Part shown: positions 10,323-19,431 of the stretch, piece by piece
How positions within the stretch are numbered: position 1 is the stretch's first letter
Layout: each line of letters begins with the position of its first letter
Assembly (NCBI GenBank): GCA_033807695.1
Contig: CM066301.1
Coordinates: forward strand, 1,736,001-1,800,000
DNA length: 64,000 nt
DNA from: Daedaleopsis sinensis
Lineage: Eukaryota; Basidiomycota; Agaricomycetes; Polyporales; Polyporaceae
Reading direction: 5' to 3'
Notes under the pieces: model-generated
Seen by the model: only the letters and a program-made list of their open reading frames with translations
Told to the model about the DNA's origin: nothing
Databases searched by the model: none
Made by a program: the position numbers and the translations under genes

Positions 10323-11195
10323 ACAGAAATCGCAATCGCTGCAAAGAAGGAACAGCCTGTAAAGACGTTAGACGAACTACTACCCGATTTTGTCAAAGAT
10401 TTCAAGGCAATCTTTGAGAAAAAAGCGGCAGAGCGCTTTTCTCCAAGTCGACCATGGGACCATGCCATTGAATTCAAGAAGGAATTTGATTGGCAAACAA
10501 AGAAGTCATGGCGGAAGATCTATCCGTTAACGATGACCGAACGCACAGAGCTCAAAAAGTTCATTGAAGAAAATTTGGCAAAAGGATACATTCGAAAGTC
10601 AAAGTCTCCTTTAGCCTCACCATTCTTCTTTGTTACCAAGAAAGACGGCAGTCTACGGCCAGTCCAAGACTACAGAGCTCTAAACGAAGGAACGGTCAAG
10701 AACGCATACCCACTACCGCTTATTAGTGAAGTTATTGACAAGTTAAAAGGAGCCAATATCTTCACTAAACTGGACGTACGCGCGGGATACAACAACGTAC
10801 GAATCAAAGAAGGCGATCAGTGGAAAGCAGCGTTCATCACACCGGAAGGATTATTCGAACCAACAGTCATTTTTTTTGGATTGTGCAATGCGCCGGCGAC
10901 ATTCCAAAACATGATGAACGACATCTTTCATGACTTGTTGCAGGAAGGATGGATAGTCATTTATATGGATGACATCCTAATCTTCTCTAGTAACGAGGAA
11001 GAACATCATGAAAGAACTCGAAGGGTTTTACAGCGATTACAAGAACATGACCTATTCCTGAAAGCAGAGAAATGCGAATTTGATATACAAGAAGTCGAAT
11101 TCTTAGGCTCAATCATTAAACCAGGAATAGTTGCGATGGATCCAGTGAAACTCAAAGCCATATTAGAATGGGAAACTCCGAAAACCGTTTGGTAA
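10323..11195 (+). CDS. pol: Reverse transcriptase, interrupted
   Basis: The same frame as the protease resumes after the TGA. RT landmarks are [20 protein letters not shown], the [19 protein letters not shown] block, [12 protein letters not shown], the catalytic YMDDILIF near 10965, and the [15 protein letters not shown] connection. At about 11187-11191 the frame runs into TAA 11193-11195. The C-terminal RT block [12 protein letters not shown] continues one frame over, and the roughly nine-residue stretch normally between these blocks is missing. This indicates an out-of-frame deletion that breaks the enzyme. Confidence 0.88.
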   Translation, partial: TEIAIAAKKEQPVKTLDELLPDFVKDFKAIFEKKAAERFSPSRPWDHAIEFKKEFDWQTKKSWRKIYPLTMTERTELKKFIEENLAKGYIRKSKSPLASPFFFVTKKDGSLRPVQDYRALNEGTVKNAYPLPLISEVIDKLKGANIFTKLDVRAGYNNVRIKEGDQWKAAFITPEGLFEPTVIFFGLCNAPATFQNMMNDIFHDLLQEGWIVIYMDDILIFSSNEEEHHERTRRVLQRLQEHDLFLKAEKCEFDIQEVEFLGSIIKPGIVAMDPVKLKAILEWETPKTVW

Positions 11196-12576
11196 CTTCT
11201 ATCGAAGGTTTATCAAGGATTACTCCAAGATAGTGCGACCACTCACAACCCTAACAAAGAAAGAGAAGCCATTTCTTTGGGATCAAGAATGTCAGACAGC
11301 ATTCGAGGATCTCAAGAAACGATTTACGGAAGAACCTATCCTACAGATACCAGACCCGGACAAACCATTTCAAGTGGAATGTGATGCGTCCAAAGTAGCA
11401 ACAGGAGCGGTGCTACGACAACAAGGACCAGATGGAATATGGCACCCATGTGCATATTTATCTAAGTCGTTCACCGCAGCAGAACGAAATTATCAAATCT
11501 ATGATCGGGAGCTGCTCGCCGTCATACGAGCCCTCGAAGCATGGCGACATTTCATACAAGGATCACCGCATGCTACCGAGATAATCACCGATCACAAGAA
11601 TTTGACATATTTCAGAACAGCACAAAAACTAAACCGGAGACAAGCACGTTGGCAGTTATTCCTGTCGGAGTTTAATCTCATACTTCGACATCAAGCGGGA
11701 AAAACGATCACACAAGCTGACGCCCTTTCTCGGAGATCAGGGCATAACGGGGGGGAAAAAGACAACGAGAACATTGTCTTATTGACTCCAGACCTGTTTG
11801 CCAAAGCAGTAAATGTCGAACTTCAAGAAAGGATCAGAGACAACAAAACTCGAGAGTCGGGAGTTATCGACAACATCACAGCTAAGAACAAAGACTGGAC
11901 GGAAGACGAAGGATTACTACTGTTCAAAAACAGAGTTTACGTTCCTCCAGACGAAAAGTTGCGACGTGATATTGTCAAACTGCACCACGACCTTCCAGTT
12001 ATGGGTCATCCAGGAGTACAGAAGACATACGAACTGGTGAAACGGGAATTCATGTGGCCAGGAATGCGCAAATTCATTACTCAGTATGTGAAAGGTTGCG
12101 CAACCTGTCAAACATGCAAGGTCAACACACACCCGCTCAAACCAGGACTATTTCCTATACCACACAGTGGTGATACACGACCATTCCGAACTATCACAAT
12201 GGATTATATCACTGATCTTCCAGAATCAGAGGGATATGATGCCATTCAAGTAGTGGTAGACCACGACGTATCCAAAGCCGCAATATTCTCTCCTTGCACA
12301 AAAACCATCACAGCCGAAGGAGCAATGGATATATTGCAAAGAGATGTATACAGTCGGTTTGGACTACCTGCAAAAGTCATATCAGACCGAGGACCTCAAT
12401 TCGCTTCAAGAGCTTTCAGAGAGCTCCACCAAAGTTTGGGAATTGAAACAGCCCTTAGTACAGCGTATCACCCCCAAACGGATGGACAAACAGAACAAGT
12501 CAACCAGGAACTCGATTTAGCTCTCCGGATATACTGTGCAAATCATCCCGAAAATTGGGCCAAGTTACTTCCCTAA
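11191..12576 (+). CDS. pol: RNase H and integrase core, interrupted
   Basis: It begins in the new frame with the RT C-terminal GNFYRRFI block. RNase H follows with its acidic residues in [23 protein letters not shown] and QADALSR. The integrase HHCC zinc domain (two His near 11985-12010, CATCQTC near 12100) and the DDE core follow, with Asp in TMDYITDLP, Asp in ISDRGPQF and Glu in QTEQVNQE. The ORF stops at TAA 12574-12576 just after NWAKLLP, but the same frame continues as integrase, so this stop is internal to the domain. Confidence 0.88.
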   Translation, partial: GNFYRRFIKDYSKIVRPLTTLTKKEKPFLWDQECQTAFEDLKKRFTEEPILQIPDPDKPFQVECDASKVATGAVLRQQGPDGIWHPCAYLSKSFTAAERNYQIYDRELLAVIRALEAWRHFIQGSPHATEIITDHKNLTYFRTAQKLNRRQARWQLFLSEFNLILRHQAGKTITQADALSRRSGHNGGEKDNENIVLLTPDLFAKAVNVELQERIRDNKTRESGVIDNITAKNKDWTEDEGLLLFKNRVYVPPDEKLRRDIVKLHHDLPVMGHPGVQKTYELVKREFMWPGMRKFITQYVKGCATCQTCKVNTHPLKPGLFPIPHSGDTRPFRTITMDYITDLPESEGYDAIQVVVDHDVSKAAIFSPCTKTITAEGAMDILQRDVYSRFGLPAKVISDRGPQFASRAFRELHQSLGIETALSTAYHPQTDGQTEQVNQELDLALRIYCANHPENWAKLLP

Positions 12577-13245
12577 TTTGAATTTGCACACAACAAACGG
12601 ACTCACTCAGTTACCGGAAAATCCCCGTTCGAACTTCTATACGGATTCCAACCGGAAGCTGTTGGAACAATAAGAACGAGTCCAAAACACCCGAGTACAG
12701 AGGAACGACTCAAGAGTCTACAAGAGGCAAGAGAAAATACCATAGCTGCACATGCGCAGGCCGCCGCAGTTATGGCACGAAGACTGCCAGCTGCGCAGTT
12801 TTCAATAAAGAAAGGAGACCAAGTTCTTCTAGACTCAAAGAACTTGAAACTTCCATACCCATCTCGGAAGCTAGCACCAAAACGAGTAGGGCCATTCACA
12901 GTGACAAAGGTCTTAGGACCAGTCACATTCCAACTACAACTTCCGAAAGCATGGAAGATACACCCCGTGTTCCATGCTGCATTACTAACCCCATACAAAA
13001 CTACAAAAGAACATGGTCCGGACTACATCCGACCTCCACCTGAACTCGCACCTGACAAAGAAGAAGGTACTGAAGAATGGGAAGTCGAAGCTATACTTGA
13101 TCATAGGACCAGGAGGAACAAAAGACAGTATCTTATAGCGTGGAAAGGATGGCCTGCGGCGGAAAACTCATGGGAACCAGAGAGTCATCTCAAACATGCG
13201 CAAACTGTTCTAAAAAACTATAAGAAGAGACATCGACTGGGCTGA
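12577..13245 (+). CDS. pol: Integrase C-terminal domain and chromodomain
   Basis: This is the same frame as the integrase core, reading on after the TAA at 12574. It holds the GDQVLLDSKNLK module, the HPVFHAALLTPY block and then a chromodomain (EVEAILDHRTRRNKRQYLIA, WKGWP, NSWEPE). Such integrase chromodomains bind chromatin marks and steer insertion in chromoviruses. The protein ends at 13243-13245. The first ATG in this segment is at 12772, so it is not independently expressed without readthrough. Confidence 0.88.
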   Translation, partial: FEFAHNKRTHSVTGKSPFELLYGFQPEAVGTIRTSPKHPSTEERLKSLQEARENTIAAHAQAAAVMARRLPAAQFSIKKGDQVLLDSKNLKLPYPSRKLAPKRVGPFTVTKVLGPVTFQLQLPKAWKIHPVFHAALLTPYKTTKEHGPDYIRPPPELAPDKEEGTEEWEVEAILDHRTRRNKRQYLIAWKGWPAAENSWEPESHLKHAQTVLKNYKKRHRLG

Positions 13246-13304
13246 ACCAGTCAACACACCCCACCGACGTCTCATCTCAACCTCCTACCCAAACAAGTTT
13301 CCCC

Positions 13305-14618
13305 ATGTATTCTTACCGCTCTCACCGTAACCCCTCCAACGCCCGTTGGAATGCCACTGTCCGCAACAACCCCAACACTCGTTGGAACACCACCCAGTCT
13401 TCCATCCCGAAACCCCCCGCTTTCATCACAGCTCGCCCTACCATCTCCTACCACCACCTCCCACGCCACACCGTGTCTGGAGACCAAGACGGAACTCTTT
13501 CCGACCGCATCGGATGGGTAGTCCTTCACAAGGACCTCATAGGACATGTCGAGGCCCGCCTGCGCCATATCCCTGACGCTCTCACTCACGTACAGGCCTA
13601 TCGAGCTCTGGCCCGTGCCGCCCCGTCCTACGCACTTCTGAAGCGATACCTCCCTAAGGTTGGTGCGCCTAAGACCGAAAAGGAGAAGGCTGTGCAGGTC
13701 GCAGCAGAAGGGTACCAGGCGATCATCGAGGCTGCGGAAAACCTCATCGCCACACTCTCCACTCCTACAGTGGCACGCGCTCTCAACGATCTCCTCCCGT
13801 TTCGTCGTCAGCATGGCACGTCCACTGACAACCATGTCCTCGAACGCCCTCAGAGGATCGACGACTACCAAGACCCCGAGTGGGAACACAAGGAGTTGAC
13901 GGAGGACGAGAAGTTTTTCAACCGATCTACATGGTCTCCGGTCTCGTGGACACCTTACGACGCCGACGACGCCGCGTCCCCACCCTCGACCGACAGCACC
14001 AGTGGATCCACGTCCACCGACTCTCTTCCCCCTCTGGATACCCTCGATCTGTGTTCCCTTAGTGATCGCGAAGACGACGAGGACTACGAGAGTAGCGAAC
14101 TCTCGTATCCAGACTCTGATTCTGACGAGTCAAACGATCAAGCCCCAAAGGTGGTTAGCCAACCCCCTCCTCCTCCTCCTCCACCACACGCACCAGGTGT
14201 GATCATTGACGAGCCCAGACCCCCTCGTTCGCATCTTATGCAAGGCATAGGCAGCGACGACCGTCTTCTTATCCTGGACCCGTCTAACCACATCTTTATC
14301 GCCTACGACAACCACTTCCCTATCCACGTTGAACGAGTAGAAGCGCTCTATCGAGAGCATTGGCCGGAGGCTACTCCATTTCAAGCCTATCAGGCCGCCA
14401 TCATTGTCGACGACTTCACTGCGAGGCACCTGAACATCCCGGTGTCCCAGCCGATGGTACCGGATGCTCCTCTTGTCGGATATAGAGAGGCGATGAAGAT
14501 CTCCGAGAAGCAGAAGGAGATGTGGAGACGACTGGAGAACGAACCCTTCACGGAGGCGCATGCTGCCTATATCTGCAGCCTCCTTCCTCCGGCATCTGTA
14601 CATGAACGCTTTGCGTGA
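13305..14618 (+). CDS. Extra ORF of unknown function between integrase and 3' LTR
   Basis: The ORF is 437 codons long, starts at ATG 13305 and is clearly inside the element. The N-terminus has two RWN-T motifs; residues 65-170 look helical; a Ser/Thr/Asp-rich acidic region with a Pro run follows; and a folded-looking C-terminal part contains VEALYREHWPEATPFQAYQA. I see no signal peptide or membrane segment, so it is not an env-like protein. Codon use is strongly C-ending and GC-rich, unlike the A-rich gag-pol region, which suggests separate origin or different selection. I do not recognise it. Confidence 0.75.
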   Translation: MYSYRSHRNPSNARWNATVRNNPNTRWNTTQSSIPKPPAFITARPTISYHHLPRHTVSGDQDGTLSDRIGWVVLHKDLIGHVEARLRHIPDALTHVQAYRALARAAPSYALLKRYLPKVGAPKTEKEKAVQVAAEGYQAIIEAAENLIATLSTPTVARALNDLLPFRRQHGTSTDNHVLERPQRIDDYQDPEWEHKELTEDEKFFNRSTWSPVSWTPYDADDAASPPSTDSTSGSTSTDSLPPLDTLDLCSLSDREDDEDYESSELSYPDSDSDESNDQAPKVVSQPPPPPPPPHAPGVIIDEPRPPRSHLMQGIGSDDRLLILDPSNHIFIAYDNHFPIHVERVEALYREHWPEATPFQAYQAAIIVDDFTARHLNIPVSQPMVPDAPLVGYREAMKISEKQKEMWRRLENEPFTEAHAAYICSLLPPASVHERFA

Positions 14619-14643
14619 CTGTATGAGGGTCGAGGACGACCCT

Positions 14644-14661
14644 AAGGAGAGGGGGAGCTGA
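14644..14661 (+). other. Polypurine tract
   Basis: Fourteen consecutive purines (AAGGAGAGGGGGAG) and a CTGA tail sit directly before the 3' LTR. This is the expected plus-strand DNA primer site of an LTR element. Confidence 0.85.
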
Positions 14662-15080
14662 TGTTACGATCTAAGTGCGTATTACCAAGCAAGCGACATG
14701 TACGATTAGTCTAGCAGTTTCATTTCCTTGTACTATTAGTCAGACGATTACTAACGCTTACTGCGGACTTGACTTTCTTAGTCATCGTATACTTTCTTTG
14801 TATTACAAGGCTGTGCATTTAGGCTGTGCACGACTGCGCATCTTAGTAATGCGTAGCATTCCGCAGTATTCAGACATGTATATAAGGGACGACGCCTCAG
14901 AGCGACTCCCCAGCTTTTAGTCTCTTCGCGAATAACACAGGCTTTCACAAGCAAGTTATACCTCGCTCTCACCTTCGTCTCAGCAAGTGTCTCTCTTCGA
15001 CAAGACAGATCGACTAGCTAGACGCGCAACTTAACCACAAGCATAGCTTTACGTTTAAAGTAGCGCTCGAGAGCGTAACA
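14662..15080 (+). repeat. 3' LTR
   Basis: This 419-bp copy of the 5' LTR sits directly after a polypurine tract and before the downstream GCCGC duplication. It carries C at 14852 and 15074, where the 5' LTR has T. Because position 14852 lies before the TATA box and 15074 near the end, the two copies are otherwise collinear without gaps. Confidence 0.97.
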
Positions 15081-15085
15081 GCCGC
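15081..15085. repeat. Target site duplication, right copy (GCCGC)
   Basis: This is the right-hand partner of 6459-6463. The sequence after it continues the reading frame of the interrupted gene for 15 codons. Confidence 0.93.
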
Positions 15086-15133
15086 CTCCAACCGGGGGCA
15101 CCACACTGTTCTGCCCGACCTCCCTCCCAATGA
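15086..15133 (+). pseudogene. 3' remnant of the disrupted transposon-like gene
   Basis: If the LTR element and one copy of the target duplication are removed, the reading frame that stops at codon 6461-6463 resumes at 15086. It runs 15 more codons to a TGA at 15131-15133. This may be the original C-terminus. A further intron could instead lead into the longer open frame seen here, which continues beyond 15200. The exact original end is not resolved. Confidence 0.4.
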
Positions 15134-15364
15134 CGTTGCGGATGCGGAACGCAAGCCGTTTGCATCGGAACGCCCGGGCCGCCCAATTGGCGCACGACAA
15201 ACAGCGCCAGACATCATAGGCGCTGGATCTCGTGCCAGCGCACTCTCTCTGTTCTCTCCTCCCTTGTCCTCTTGTGTTCCCTCTGCCCCGGCATTCATCA
15301 TCCGTCTCCCGCTTTCTTTTCTCTCTTGTTTCTTCGGTCTCTGTGCTCTGCTTATGTCCTCGTC

Positions 15365-16857
15365 ATGGCTCCCCGTGTGATGATTGGTGCAATCTGCACC
15401 ATCTTCGACACCCCCTCCAGCGACTCCAACCCGACCCCGCCTCCTCCCAACCAACTGCAAGCTCTCGAATGCTCCCATGGGTCCGAGGGCGATCGTAGTC
15501 CTCTCTTCTTGCCCTCGTCTCCGGCACCGGATGGCAACACTGTCCTCGGTGTTCGCCGTCGTCGCTCCGACAGTCTCGACAATGACACATCCGGTTCCTT
15601 TAATGTCCACACTCAGAAATACCTCAAAACTTACGCTCACCGCCTAACAATGTTGTTAAATCTTCCCCAGGGAGCATCAGATGAAGTTGTTGAGCATTTC
15701 ATTCATCAGCTACATGCTCCTCGACCTGCTCCAGGCCAAGGACCTCGCTACTATGGTACTCGCATCACATGCTGCTATCCTGTCAGCACATCGCATTCAG
15801 AGAAAGTACAAGAACCTCGTGAAGCGTCATGACAAAGAATTTTGCATATGTCCCATCTGCTCTCTGTCCGGTCTCACTCCATCACTCAGACAACTCCAGA
15901 TGGCTGTCACCAATCGCTTGATCGGGCTCCTTCTCTCCCCAGACATCTCTGCCTATCTGCACGCCATCCATCCGCATACCATGGTATGTCAAGTTCATAC
16001 CAACAATATTAAATTCTACTCACAATCCACAGTCCCTCATCACCATGAACCCCGAGGCATTCGCCATCCCCGACAACATGGTCACAGATCCCAATGTCCC
16101 CCACAAGTTGAGCGAGTTGATTACTTGTCTCCTCACCTGGGCCTGTATTCATCTCAAGAGCAAGATCCAGGCCTGCTGGGGAAGAAGCAAAAGGGTGGCC
16201 AGAATCTTATTGCGCTTTCGCGTGCCATGCTGCCCTCCAGCCTCTCCATTGAGCTGCACAGTGCTCACATGGAACACATTGCATGGCTGGTAGGTATATT
16301 TTCTACATCTCATGGTATGTAGTACTAATGTCTTGTCATCACACAGCGCGCTCTTTTAGTCGATTTCTCCGAGCAGCAGAACACAAAGGCCGCCTCCCAG
16401 TCTGGTGCCGCCACAACGGCCCCCGCCGCCGATGTTCAGAACGACGCTCTGAACTCTCCGGAAGGCACGGACGAGAACACGGACGAGAGCACGGACGAGA
16501 ACGCCGAGGACGGATCTGTGGACAAGCCGAAGGAGGCCAACGACAAGGCATATAAGGAAAGTCAATATTGGGCATTTGTGGACGACTGCATGCTCGCCAC
16601 ACGACAGGAGTTTTGCGACAAATATGGAGGGGACCCGGCAAAGTTGCAGACAGTGTGGCGGCAGTACGTACTTTTATTTCTTCTTTATTCTGTCTCATAC
16701 TCACCCCGTCGTTAGAGCTATGGTGTCTGTTCTTGCGAACGACCTGAAGTTGTATCCCTCTCCCGACAACGCGCCTGTCAAGCCCTCTTATGAGGACAGG
16801 TGTGTCGCTCTCTTCCCTTGGCAGAAGTTCTACGAGGACAACTTGACGTGGCCATAG
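15365..16857 (+). pseudogene. Hypothetical Agaricomycete protein, probably frameshifted
   Basis: The start MAPRVMIGAICTIFDTP is at 15365. Clear introns are 15985-16032 (GTATGT...CACAG, approximate ends), one near 16290-16347, and one near 16664-16715; the frame ends at TAG 16855-16857. Blocks such as PHKLSELITCLLTWACIHLK and YKESQYWAFVDDCM look conserved. The frame changes without a convincing intron at about 15690-15710 and about 16180-16195, which suggests single-base indels. An Asp/Glu/Thr repeat (TDENTDESTDEN) comes from a tandem 15-nt unit near 16465-16500. It resembles uncharacterised multicopy proteins found near transposon-like genes in these fungi. Function is unknown. Confidence 0.5.
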
Positions 16858-18073
16858 TCGTCCTATCCGGGCCGTTCGTTCTCATCATCTTGGTGTATCA
16901 ATAGCACGCTCGCACTGTACATTTACCTCGCTCATCTTGTTGTCAGATACTACCAGCTGTCGCTCGTCCCTCATCCGTCTTGCTGCCTCATCTTGCATGT
17001 CTACTCGTACTCACTTCTAGTCCTAAGCCTGCTCTTCCGATTCTTGCTGTATCCGTAGTATATATGTTGTCATTTTCCGCAACGCTCAACTCAAATCAAT
17101 GTATAGACGCTCTGTTTGCCTCTTATCCTGGAACACTTACTGATAATGCCACACGCCCATAATACTGAGCCATTACCACCAGTATACTCGTGCTATACGC
17201 TGTCGTCACATAAATGTAGGATATATAGTTGATACAATTTTCTAGTCATCGTACATTTATAGTCCAAATATCGAAGAGATATCCGCGCCCTTATCGTCCC
17301 GACACCGCCGATGGCTATAGGGGCGATACTTGAATTAAGAACTCGCCCCCATTGACGCCCGGATTTCAATGGTACGACAACGGGTATGTATCAGACCCGT
17401 GCGTATTCTCATGTGTCCCCCATTCACAGCGCTCGTTTGGGCGTGTAGTAAGGAAATTAATTCTATTCACCATCAAATTGATACCTTCCCAGCATTCTTC
17501 GAGCTTCTTCTCCTGTTCATCAAGTCGTAGTTGACAGAGGCCACACAGAGAAGCAGACAGATTGGGAAATACATCACCACAGCCGGTGCACTTGGCCATG
17601 TTGAATGCAGACTGTCCGCAAGAAGGAGTACTGACAAGAAGACTCGGAGCGCAGCAGATCTACTCTATGTTGTGAAACACATGCTTCTTACTATTGACAT
17701 ACCAAGGAACCGGTCTGAGGTGTTGGGTTGTAAAAGATATGAAGGTTAAGAACCTCACCGCATACTCGTACTTACTGTCTGTGCTAGTGGTGCAGCCTAC
17801 AAATTGTTCATTTGCATATGAGAAGTGTTGTAGAAGGAGGGATAGAAAGAGACTAGGCGAAGGCGATCGGTATAGTTACTTTATTTGTGCTATGACATCA
17901 TTGAGCAACATTGAGCCGAGTATCAGCCGAGACCCGACATCTGAATCCAGTTCACAGCTGATGACCTTGTGTTTTTGGTCTGCGTTTTCAACCTGATCCC
18001 AGTCGGCAAGTTGCAACTGTAAGGGCGGAAGCCCGCCTATGGATATGCACCGCTAAAAAAGAAAAAAACTGTA
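16858..18073. other. Intergenic, gene-poor stretch
   Basis: Apart from the small minus-strand ORF at 17366-17599 I see no supported gene, tRNA or element end here. The sequence is more AT-rich than the flanking genes and probably consists of decayed repeat sequence. Confidence 0.4.
17366..17599 (-). CDS. Small zinc-ribbon-like ORF, probably a gene fragment
   Basis: The ORF is 77 codons. It begins MAKCTGCGDVFPNLSASLCG and gives two CxxC pairs (C4/C7 and C19/C22) of a zinc ribbon, followed by a charged helix (DEQEKKLEEC). The N-terminus resembles the start of uncharacterised multicopy Agaricomycete proteins. The rest of such a protein is not evident downstream on the minus strand. It is either the first exon of a decayed gene or a small zinc-binding protein. 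Confidence 0.35.
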   Translation of the reverse strand: MAKCTGCGDVFPNLSASLCGLCQLRLDEQEKKLEECWEGINLMVNRINFLTTRPNERCEWGTHENTHGSDTYPLSYH

Positions 18074-18229
18074 GAGCTCTCACCCAGCCTGCGCTCACAA
18101 ATTCCCGTGCGAAATTTCTGTGTCCATGCAAGAATCTGATTGGACAATCACTCTGTCCTCCCCTCTATCCTCCTGGCACTGCACCTCCCGAGCAACGCGA
18201 GGGATTTGTGAGCGCTGGGTGAGAGCCTC
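18074..18229. repeat. Imperfect inverted repeat with ~94-bp loop upstream of the AN1 gene
   Basis: The left arm 18074-18106 and right arm 18201-18229 are reverse complements over about 28 positions (core CTCACCCAG and GCTCACAAAT), with small gaps. The loop contains an inverted CCAAT (ATTGG near 18136). The structure ends 46 bp before the start codon. It could be a short terminal-inverted-repeat element (MITE-like) or a transcript hairpin; I see no clear target duplication. Confidence 0.6.
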
Positions 18230-18275
18230 TATAGCGTCTGGAGCCGAGACGAATACGAGACCATTAATACCCACC

Positions 18276-19273
18276 ATGTCCGACGGAACACCCTCAATCG
18301 GCGCACGGTGTTCTTTGTCATCTTGCAACCTCATCGATTTCCTTCCCATCCGCTGCAAATGCCATAACCTCTATTGCGCAGACCACATCGCCCCCGACGT
18401 CCATGACTGCTCCCAACAACAAACCGCCCAATCTCCCGGCACTGCTGGGCCCGGTGCGCTGAAGCTCCAGCGTTGTGCCGCGCAAAATTGCAACAAACCC
18501 AGCTTGGAGTCCTTCATCGCCAATCCCTCAAACACCACCAACCGTTCGCCCGCAGTGTGCTCCGGCTGCCAGCAAGCATTCTGCGCCCAGTAATTGTCCC
18601 CCCAGCATCTCATGTCCCATACACAGACTTGGCACTCACAGAGCTCCTCCCGCAGGCACAGGGAACCACTCGCGCACTCGTGCGCACCCCTACTACCCGA
18701 CACCTCTTCATCAATCCCAGAGAAGAATGCGGCGGCGAAAGCTCTCCTAGCTAAACACTTCGGCACCACGACCACTCCGACCGCCGCCCGGGGCCCATCC
18801 ACGTCCGCCACCAAGCCCAACCCGAAGAAAGAAGCGCAGCAGCGCCAGGTCGCCGCCATGAAGATGCGGCACAAAGCCCAGCCGGGCGACCCCAAGGACA
18901 GTTCCGCGTCCGTCCCCGTCGACCAGCGGCTGCACCTCCGAGTGAGCCAAGCTGCCGTGTCCGCGTCCGAGCGCATCTTCTGGTTCCGAAAGGTGTCGTG
19001 CCTGTCTCCCTCTGCGCTGATAGCCTACTAGACCTCGTTGGCGTAGACGATCGTAACTGGCAGGGCGCTCGACATGCTCGCTATTCACTTCAAGATGACC
19101 GTCAACGATACTCAGGTATGTTCCCTGCCCGTGGGCGACATGCGTGTCCTGATCGCGACCAGCCCTTGAAACTCGTATATGCCAATGGAGACACGGCAGG
19201 AACTCCGCTCCGCACAGACCAACCTCTCGGCGACCAAGTAAAAGACGGCTCGTCTCTTGCGTTGACCAGGTAG
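18276..19273 (+). CDS. CUZ1: AN1-type zinc finger / ubiquitin-like protein (CUZ1/ZFAND1 family)
   Basis: The start is MSDGTPSIGARCSLSSCNLI. Two AN1 zinc fingers follow: the first with C-x4-C, CKCHNLYC and H-x5-H-type ligands (about residues 12-50), the second around CAAQNCNK...CSGCQQAFC, completed by H-REPLAHSC across the intron 18590-18655. A basic linker then leads to a ubiquitin-like C-terminal domain (FWFRK, ALDMLAIHFK, PLKLVYANGD, DGSSLALTR). Introns near 18995-19063 and 19116-19162 keep the frame. Yeast Cuz1 and human ZFAND1 bind Cdc48/p97 and the proteasome during arsenite stress; the same role is inferred here. The inverted repeat lies in its promoter. Confidence 0.85.
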
Positions 19274-19431
19274 ATAGCCCTCGTACGAACGATCTCGTAC
19301 GCGCTCTCGGGCGAGGTTCCAGAGAAGATGATTGGGAGTGTGTCGTAAATTACCATTACATTGGATCCCATAGCACAAAAAGATATGCAGAACGAAAGCC
19401 GTATCAACATGACAGTTCAACGAGGGGACCG

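Larger units (their letters stand above)
6464..15080 (+). mobile_element. Full-length Ty3/gypsy chromovirus (LTR retrotransposon), self-priming type
   Basis: This 8.6-kb element has 419-bp LTRs (6464-6882 and 14662-15080) that begin TG and end CA. The LTRs differ at only two positions, and the element is flanked by a perfect 5-bp duplication, GCCGC. The internal order is leader, ATG-less frame, gag with zinc knuckle, protease, reverse transcriptase, RNase H, integrase, chromodomain, extra ORF, polypurine tract. RT before RNase H before integrase plus a C-terminal chromodomain is the chromovirus layout. The near-identical LTRs indicate a recent insertion. Pol is interrupted by a TGA (10320), a frameshifting gap (about 11190) and a TAA (12574), so this copy is unlikely to be autonomous. 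Confidence 0.95.

Noticed and set aside
13305..14618. Env-like gene in the retroelement
   Set aside because: Position fits, but there is no signal peptide, no transmembrane segment and no cleavage-site-like pattern.
18990..19070. Apparent frameshift in the AN1/ubiquitin-like gene
   Set aside because: An intron at about 18995-19063 restores the frame into ALDMLAIHFK, so no frameshift is needed.
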